The position numbers and the translations under genes are program-made. From positions 203,266-267,265 of the forward strand of contig CAJNDS010002567.1 in assembly GCA_905221605.1 (NCBI GenBank): a stretch of DNA of 64,000 nucleotides. The letters are read 5' to 3'. The notes under the pieces are model-generated. The model saw only the letters and a program-made list of their open reading frames with translations, did not search any database and was not told where the DNA came from. Below are positions 57,846 to 64,000 of this stretch, piece by piece; position 1 is the stretch's first letter; each line of letters starts with the position of its first letter. The DNA comes from Symbiodinium natans (taxonomy: Eukaryota; Sar; Dinophyceae; Suessiales; Symbiodiniaceae).

Positions 57846-59073
57846 GTCCGCTGAGGTTACCATCAAGCTGCTAGAGAGGGCAGTCTGGTGGCCCGACTTA
57901 GAGAAAGATGTGCGGACCTGGGTCGCCAAATGTCTCGCTTGCATTAAGGGCCGCTCTCGACCGACGAAGGTCGAGGCTCGTGCGGTCAAATGTGGCGCCG
58001 AGACATGCTGGCAGGAAGTCAGCGTGGACTGTGAAGGCCCGAACCGAGAGGACAGGGAAGGGCATAGGTACTCGCTTACGTACTTCGATTGCCTCAGTCA
58101 TGCTGTCCTCCTCGAGCCGATGAGGTCTCTGACTCATGCTGAAGTCAGGAGGGCGTTCGTACGCTGTGTGCTTCGCAGCAGGACGATCCCGAGCCTCATC
58201 AGGTCGGATAGAGGGCCAGAGTTCAAGAATGCGCTCATGGCAGAACTCAGCGCTATGCTTGGGACCGAGTGGCGGTTCAGCGCGCCCTTGAGGCCTTGTG
58301 AGTTGGGCGCAAACGAGCGAGTCCACCAAGAAGTTCAAAAGGTGCTGGGGGCGGTCGTCAGGCAAGTCGGCGCCTCCCTTTCCGAAGCTTGGTCGGATTG
58401 GCTCGTGGTGGCGGAGTACGTCATAGATAACACTCCGGGACCCCACGGGTATACCCCGAGGGACCTAGAGCGGAGCTGGTCGCTCGCTCTACCACTTGAA
58501 AAGGACGTCCTGCGAGACGCCTTGCAGTTTGAACCCATCTCTGATTGGGCTCGGAGCCAGTTTAAGCAGTTCTCGGAACTAGCTGCTGCGGTCCGAGAGC
58601 ACTGGACGCGGTCTTCAGAAGCGCGGGCGAAACTTGCAAATCGCCATAGGCGCACTGTGGACCTTAAGCCAGGCGACCGAGTGGTCTGGAACGCTCCGAG
58701 GGCCCGTTCAGAGGGGGCGGGGCGTGTGCCTTGGAAACCGGGTCTGACCGGCCCCTGGCGCGTGTTGGAAGTCAAGGGCCACAGGCTCACCTTGGAGCCC
58801 GTGTCGATGGAGTCGGGGGGTACTTCTTCCGCCCGGCGCGGCCCGATGGAGGCGCACGCAGAAGACTGCATTCTTGTTCCTGCGGATGCAGATGGCGCGG
58901 AATCCCGCGAGCCGGTCGTCTTTGAGGACGATGGAACCGGCGGGGACGGCTCGTCTCGCCCCAGCTTAGGGCAACAGGTTCAAGGCGACGCCAAGCAAGT
59001 GGAGTTCACGCTGACCAGGCGCGGAGGGACTTCGTCCTCCGCCTTGGTGACCGCATTGCCTATCGGGGTGTAG
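57802..59073 (+). CDS. Retroelement integrase (DDE)
   Basis: The coding frame is open from before 57802: HCGVLGAHRSAEVTIK, then WWPDLEKDV and CLAC form the H-H-C-C zinc domain. The catalytic core shows VDCEGP (first Asp), RSDRGPEF (second Asp) and ANERVHQEVQ (Glu), in the order of a DDE integrase, then NTPGPHGYTPRDLER. A C-terminal part with LKPGDRVVWNAPR and GLTGPWRVLEVKGHRLTLEP is the chromo/SH3-like end typical of Ty3-type integrases. It begins after a frame change around 57815 from the previous ORF and continues into another frame before its own stop at 59071-59073. Confidence 0.85.
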   Translation, partial: ACYNSVHCGVLGAHRSAEVTIKLLERAVWWPDLEKDVRTWVAKCLACIKGRSRPTKVEARAVKCGAETCWQEVSVDCEGPNREDREGHRYSLTYFDCLSHAVLLEPMRSLTHAEVRRAFVRCVLRSRTIPSLIRSDRGPEFKNALMAELSAMLGTEWRFSAPLRPCELGANERVHQEVQKVLGAVVRQVGASLSEAWSDWLVVAEYVIDNTPGPHGYTPRDLERSWSLALPLEKDVLRDALQFEPISDWARSQFKQFSELAAAVREHWTRSSEARAKLANRHRRTVDLKPGDRVVWNAPRARSEGAGRVPWKPGLTGPWRVLEVKGHRLTLEPVSMESGGTSSARRGPMEAHAEDCILVPADADGAESREPVVFEDDGTGGDGSSRPSLGQQVQGDAKQVEFTLTRRGGTSSSALVTALPIGV

Positions 59074-62000
59074 GTGGAGGCCCGAAGGTGTGCAGGTTAG
59101 GGCGGGTCACGCAGGTAGATGCTGCCCGTGCGCAGGTCGGCGTGCACCGCTATCTCCCCGACGCCAGCGGGGTTCGCGTCAAATGGCGGCTTGCATATAT
59201 CGCCGAGGACGGAGCGCTCACGCTTTCAGAAGGGACCCGTCCGGCCCACGAAGCGGTTTCCGTTAAGGAAATCATTTCCAAGATCGACCTAAACCGCGAC
59301 GGCGTGCTTGCTGCAGCCTCGGCCAGAAAGTTGGACAAGGGAGCGTATTCGTTGCAGGACAGGACGCTCGAGCGAGCGTCTCGCGCCGGCTCGAGTGTGC
59401 TCTCGATCCAAGAGGCCCTCGCGGACCTCTTGGTCGCGGAACCCTGCGTGTTGCAGCCTAGGGCTTCCCCAGAGTCGGGTGCTGTCGAGAGTTGGTTCCG
59501 GCAGTATTTCCTTGGAGGGGTTGCCGATGTCTTAGAGGTTGCTTGGGGTGACGCGGTCGTCTCCGACGCGGCTAGGAGGCACGGGTACAGGGTTGTTCCA
59601 GCTTTTGTGCAAGGCAAGCAGGCCTATGGGATTACCTGGAACCTGGCCGCAGAAGAGCACTTAGAGGCTATTAGCGGCGCTGTTTTGCGCACAGAGCTGC
59701 TCGTGATTGGGCTTGAGGGCAAGAATGTGCCCCGGGCTTTCCTCCAGCTAGTCGTCCGGTGTGCGCAGGAACGCACGCGCGCGGGCGCCCACGTAGCGCT
59801 GCGTTTGCAGGCACAAAGAGGCGAGTGGGAACCCTGGCGGCTCGCCCGTCGGAGGTCCAGCAAAGCCGCGGGCCTCAGTGCCGCGATGGGTGGAGGAGGA
59901 TCAAAGGGCAGGGGCAAGAGCAAGAGCCCAGGCCCTAAGGGCCGAAAGGGAACGCCCTCGATCGACGACGTGCAGCGCCTGCTAGTTCGATGCATGCGGC
60001 ACGGCGAAGGTGGCTGCAGAGGCCGGTTCGGTCCGGGCGGCCTCTACCCGGTTGATGAGTTGATCGAACAACTCGGCATCACCATCAACCAGTACAACCA
60101 GGCGGTCGCGCACGACGCCAACCAGCGGAAACCGAGGTTGGACACCTCGCACGCTGGTTTCCTTCGTGCCTTCCAAGGCCACTCTGCCGATTGCGGCCAT
60201 CCGATGGGGTTCATGATGGAGGGCCTAAGTGAGACGGCCATCGACGACCTCATACATCGGTATGGCCCGGCCATGTGGCACGGCACGGACCTGCATGTCG
60301 TGCCAAGCCTGATTCAGAACGGCTTGATCCCCGGCGGCGGGGCGGGAGGCCGCCTCGGAGTGCACTACGTCCTAGGCCACTGCCCCACGCAGTGGGAGGA
60401 CGGGAGACGCGGGTTCCGCCGCGGATCGACTTGCATAGTCGAGGTCCGGCTGGCGGTCCTGCGGGACGCCGGAGTGCCTATCTATTCGGGAGCGGATGGG
60501 GTGGCTCTCACTGGCCAGATTAGGGCCACCGGCATCTCCCGCATCTGGGCACTCCCCAAGGGCTCGCCTGTTTACTCAGTCTTGATTGCTGAGTTAGAAG
60601 TGGATCGGTTGGTCCAGCATGTCGACCTAAGGAGTTTAGGCGACGCCAGTGCGGGCCCATACCCGCCGTTGGGGCGAGGACCGAAACTGGGCACGGTCCA
60701 AGCGTCCCAAGCTGCTGCGGCCAGCAGTGGCGCGGCGAGCTCCTCGACGGTTGTGCTGGCCCCTGCGGGCCGTGTCATGGCCGCGGGGGCCGCCCAACCT
60801 GTTACCCCTCCGAAGGCCGCGCCTAAGGCAAAAGGGCGTCCTTCAGGGACTCCTAGGACTTCGATCGTTCCAGCGAAGCCCAAGGTGTACCCTAGGCGCA
60901 ACATCCCTGGCCCCAATGTCCTCGAGGCCGAAGACTCGCTCGAGGAAGAGGCAGCCCAGGAGGCTGAAGGTGTCGAGGAAGATAGTTCCAGCTCGGATCT
61001 TCCCGACACGCGGGCGCCTCCAGCCGCGGTCAAGGTGAAGGAGGACGAGGAGCCCGCTAGTGGGGCCCAGGCCGAGAGCACAGAGGAAGGGGTCCTCGTG
61101 CTCGGCCAGTCGGTGGTCACCAGCGCGAAGGAGTACCTCGCGCGGTCCGAAGCTCTTCTGAGAGCGCAGAAGCTCCAGTCGAAAATACTGGAGGTTGCGG
61201 GAACTGCGATGGTGAAGCTGGAGAAGATCACCAAGCGTGAGGAGTCCTTCAAAACACTGCGCCGAGAGGGAGAGAGTCGGGCGGCCGGGGAAGGCGCCGA
61301 CGGGGAAGAGGTGTCTGACGATGGTCAGGACGCCCCCGGGGTTGCGGGGTCGAGCAGTTCCGCAAGGCCTTCAGGAGGCGGGACCGCCCAGTCCGCCTCG
61401 GCCTCAGAGGAGCCTCGCCCCAACGCTGAAGGCCACTACGGATGTTCGGCTCCGGGATGCGGGCTGGCCTTTGAGTCGCTGGTGCAGTACCACTTGCATC
61501 AGGCGGCCTGCCATGGCGCCTCTCTTCCGCCCAACCTGGGGATCAGCCCCTCCGCACCTCTTGACCCTTTTCGTCAGGACTGGCGGGGACGGCTGTTCCG
61601 CCGAGGAAAGGACGGTGGGTATGGGGAGGTGCCCATGCTCCGAGTGATTAGGTACCACAAAGCCAACGGGTACGATCACTCGAGGGTCCCGCTCCTGAAG
61701 CGAGGGGACCGAATCCAGCTTGAGGATGGATCGCACCACATTTATGGTGGTAGCCATCCGCCGGGGTGGCTTCGCGATGACCCCGAGCTGGACCCCCCTC
61801 CAGAGGGAAGCGATGGAGGGTCCACGCCCAAGAGCGAGCCCACGGAGGAGGCCGATCCCGAGCCTCCGCGGGAGGCCGCTCCGCGCGGGCGGGCCCTCGA
61901 GCCGCCGAAGGGCGACGTCCAGCGACGCCTGGCCGAGCGTCGCTCCAAGCGAGATTACTCGCCGGACCTGGTGACGCCTCTTGACGATCTCCATGCCAAG

Positions 62001-64000
62001 GAGATCGACTCCTTCTTCGCGGGCGACCCAGCCGCGGATAGCCTTGACGTCATTTTGATGCGCGCCGAGGTTCGCACTGAGTCCCACCTCAACGTCGGCC
62101 GGGAGCGAGAAGAGCCCCTGGCCAAGGAGGAACAGGAGGAGGAGGCTGAGGTCGTCAAGGACGAGGAGGTCTCGGTTGAGATGGAGGCAGCCACCGCGGA
62201 TGAGGCGGACGAGGTCGCCCTCCCAGCCAACCGAGCCTACGTCGAAGGCCGCTTTTACCCCTACGGCAGCTGGCGGTGCTTCTTCTGCGAAGCCATCAAC
62301 CCGGTTACCGAGGACCAGTGCCTCACCACGCACGCGGGCGGCCCGAATGCGGGCGCCCCGTGCGACGGCCGATGGATCAATGGGATCGACATCGGGTGGT
62401 GGGAGGTCGATCCTCAAACCGCGCCAGAGCAATGGAGGCGGAGGTTTTCTGCCGAAGAGCTTGAAGAACAACAAGCGCGGGCAGATGCCGCGAGGCTCCT
62501 CAGCGATGAGGAACTCGCTGAAGCCCTCCAGGCGGCCGAGGAGGCGCAGGCGGCCGAGCGCGCCAAGAAGCGGGAGCGGCGCCAGGCGGAGAAGGCGGAG
62601 CGCGATGATCACATCAGCGAAGCGCTCCGCATAGCAGGGTGGCAGTGCCCTAACTGCTATGAATGGAACCTTTCATTCAGGCAGCTGTGCTTTAGGTGCA
62701 GCACGCCCCTCCGCTTGGCAGAGGTCGTTTCCCGCGGGATCCCTGATCCGCGGCGCGGCGAAGAGAGGGACTCGGGCTCCGAGAGCAGCCAGGACGAGCT
62801 GGAGTACGAGATCCTTCTGGCCAATCGCGCGATGGACCAAGAAACCATCCAACCTCTTCTTAGAAGCAAACACAAGAAGAGGGGCGGCAAGAGACGTCGC
62901 GAAGAGGCGACGTACGGGAAGGGCCGCGACCCTTGGAGTGCTTGGGCAGACGCCCGTGGCAAGGGCCAGGGCAAGCCGAAGGGCAGAGGCAAGTCCGATG
63001 CCAAGGGCAAGCCCAAGGGGAGGGGCAAGTACGCCTGGGGCGCTTTCGCCGCGGGCATTGTTGCCGCGCTCCAACCCCGCCCAAGCACAAGTTGGGTCCC
63101 AGCTTTCCCGTGCGGGTCGGCCCGGCCGCCGCCAAGTGTTCCGCTTCCGCCGCGGACTCCGCGGACCCCCTTCTTCCTGGGTCGCGGGCTCCTCAATCGG
63201 TTGATGCACGCCCTCAACGGGAACATCAACGGCTGGTGGGGCCTGGCGGCTGCAGCGTCGGCGCCAATTGCCTTGCAGTTGCACCGCGGGGTTGTGCATG
63301 TTGTCGAGGACTCCATGCACGCGGTTGCAACGGTTTCGGCCGACGTTGTCGAGGAAATCGGCCATGGGGCCAGGCGGACCGTGTGGGTCGCCGGAACAGC
63401 CATCACTCTGGTAGTAGTGATTTTGTGCGGCGCTGTTCTGTGGTACGTGAGTCGTGCCGTTGCCAATCGCATTGCGCATATGCGACATGGCAACACCGCG
63501 GCCCCTGAGGCGCGGCTGTCTCAACTCCTTGGCTCTGAAGCGACGTTCGAGGTCGTGAGCTCCAAGAAAGGGGTGACCCACAAGGTTTGGGTGCACCTCA
63601 AGGAGGAGACAGCTGCCTGTGGCTGTCGTGCTTACCTGGCAGAGGGACGTTGCGGGCATTGCGATGCCGCAATGGACACCGCTCGTTCCCTAGGGTTTTT
63701 GCACGCGGCCCAGCGAGGCGCGGGTTCTGCGCTCACAGACTCCATTCGGAGTACCGCCTCCGAAGCCCTGGCTAAGGGTAAGGTTGTGTTGGGTTTGGGA
63801 AACAGTGAAGGATGTTTCTCCCAACTTGCGGCCAAGAGCCGCGGGCTCTCCTGCTTTCAGGGGCTCGCGGGTCGTGACCTGGCCGCGGCCCCAGCAGATG
63901 GAGCGAGCGCAGCCCACGCACAGTCCGGCTCCGTGCAACGTGCCGCCACTGCCACTGTGGCGCGCACGCCAGGCCGGAGGAACAAGGGCCCAGTTCCCGC
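59040..64000 (+). CDS. Polyprotein C-terminal part with Tpt1/KptA, zinc fingers and membrane segment; runs off the window
   Basis: Frame 3 has no stop from at least 58980 to 64000, more than 1,650 codons. It starts by frame change from the integrase (RIAYRGVGGGPKVCRLGRV, VGVHRYLPDASGVRVKWRL). Modules in order: a globular region (59300-59860); Gly/Lys/Arg linker; Tpt1/KptA domain (59970-60615); Ala/Pro linker and acidic region; helix (60990-61290); C2H2 finger GCSAPGCGLAFESL then H-x-H/C (61437-61512); long acidic low-complexity region; a Cys-rich WRCFFCEAINPVTEDQC (62269-62385); Ala/Glu/Arg helix; RanBP2-type finger WQCPNCYEWN then CFRC (62640-62712); Gly/Lys/Arg-rich stretch; hydrophobic helix ITLVVVILCGAVLWYV (63403-63450); SWIM-type finger CGCRAYLAEGRCGHC (63620-63665). 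That it belongs with the retroelement is inferred from strand, adjacency, shared linker style and a recurring short motif. Neither N-terminal limit nor C terminus is known. Confidence 0.7.
59970..60615 (+). other. RNA 2'-phosphotransferase (Tpt1/KptA) domain
   Basis: The domain shows the family motifs in order: RHG at 59997 (catalytic Arg-His pair), PVDELIEQL, NQRKPRLD, LRAFQGHS at 60162-60185 (second catalytic Arg), MWHGT at 60273, LIQNGLIPGG, GGRLGVHYV at 60345 (third Arg), and YSGADGVALTG near 60483. Tpt1 enzymes move the 2'-phosphate of an RNA splice junction to NAD+, and some members ADP-ribosylate RNA ends. All four residues expected for activity are present by my reading. Length (about 210 residues) suits the family. 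Confidence 0.85.

Noticed and set aside
61404-62612. Long minus-strand ORF (402 codons)
   Set aside because: Antisense to the open polyprotein frame; it arises because GC-rich codons lack stop codons on the reverse strand, and it has no motif.
62673-63659. Long minus-strand ORF (328 codons)
   Set aside because: Same antisense effect opposite the RanBP2/SWIM part of the polyprotein.

Overview
The window reads as nuclear DNA of a dinoflagellate (Symbiodiniaceae, Polarella or Prorocentrum-like). The reasons are: introns that mostly start with GC instead of GT and whose exons join in phase; an intronless divergent alpha-like tubulin; exon fragments of a type I polyketide synthase ketoreductase; TTTAGGG-type telomeric repeat tracts; a partial match to the dinoflagellate spliced-leader sequence; very large simple-sequence and satellite blocks; and several dinoflagellate-type retroelement polyproteins. 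The exact genus cannot be told from sequence reading alone. A run of exactly 100 Ns (26401-26500) marks a scaffold gap.

Layout. 0.5-7.3 kb holds host genes: a three-exon coiled-coil protein with a duplicated module (minus), a probable plus-strand multi-exon gene, a short minus-strand gene end, and the tubulin (minus). 8.3-18.9 kb is intron-rich and carries many short minus-strand exons; a ketoreductase exon chain lies at 9.0-9.9 kb and a clear gene 3' end at 18.4-18.9 kb. 19.4-27.9 kb is almost pure repeat: pyrimidine microsatellites, an AT-rich hairpin satellite with an embedded second hairpin family, a 31-bp satellite, about forty copies of a 55-bp satellite, and three decayed copies of a roughly 500-bp unit around the gap. 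28-33.7 kb has scattered minus-strand exons, including a RING-CH (RINGv) zinc finger rebuilt across two GC-AG introns. 34-38 kb is repeats with interstitial telomeric tracts.

38.3-45 kb is a nest of mobile elements: a frameshifted non-LTR retrotransposon with N-terminal zinc finger, RT and R2-type C-terminal endonuclease, flanked on both sides by TAC/TACTGC microsatellite (the right one about 790 bp); a second RT-type ORF cut off exactly at that microsatellite; and a foldback element of about 0.85 kb inserted into this second ORF. 45-50 kb is mostly non-coding with minisatellites and a few exon-like pieces.

50.7-64 kb (running off the window) is a very large retroelement-like polyprotein on the plus strand: gag with two CCCH fingers, an aspartic-protease motif, Ty3-type RT-connection and RNase H, a long unassigned region, integrase, and then a continuous open frame of about 1,650 codons to the window edge. 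That last frame contains a convincing RNA 2'-phosphotransferase (Tpt1/KptA) domain, a C2H2 finger, a RanBP2-type finger, a transmembrane segment and a SWIM-type finger. The Tpt1 domain attached to retroelement-like modules is the most interesting observation here. The polyprotein changes reading frame four times, so this copy may be decayed, may use frameshifting, or may carry assembly indels.
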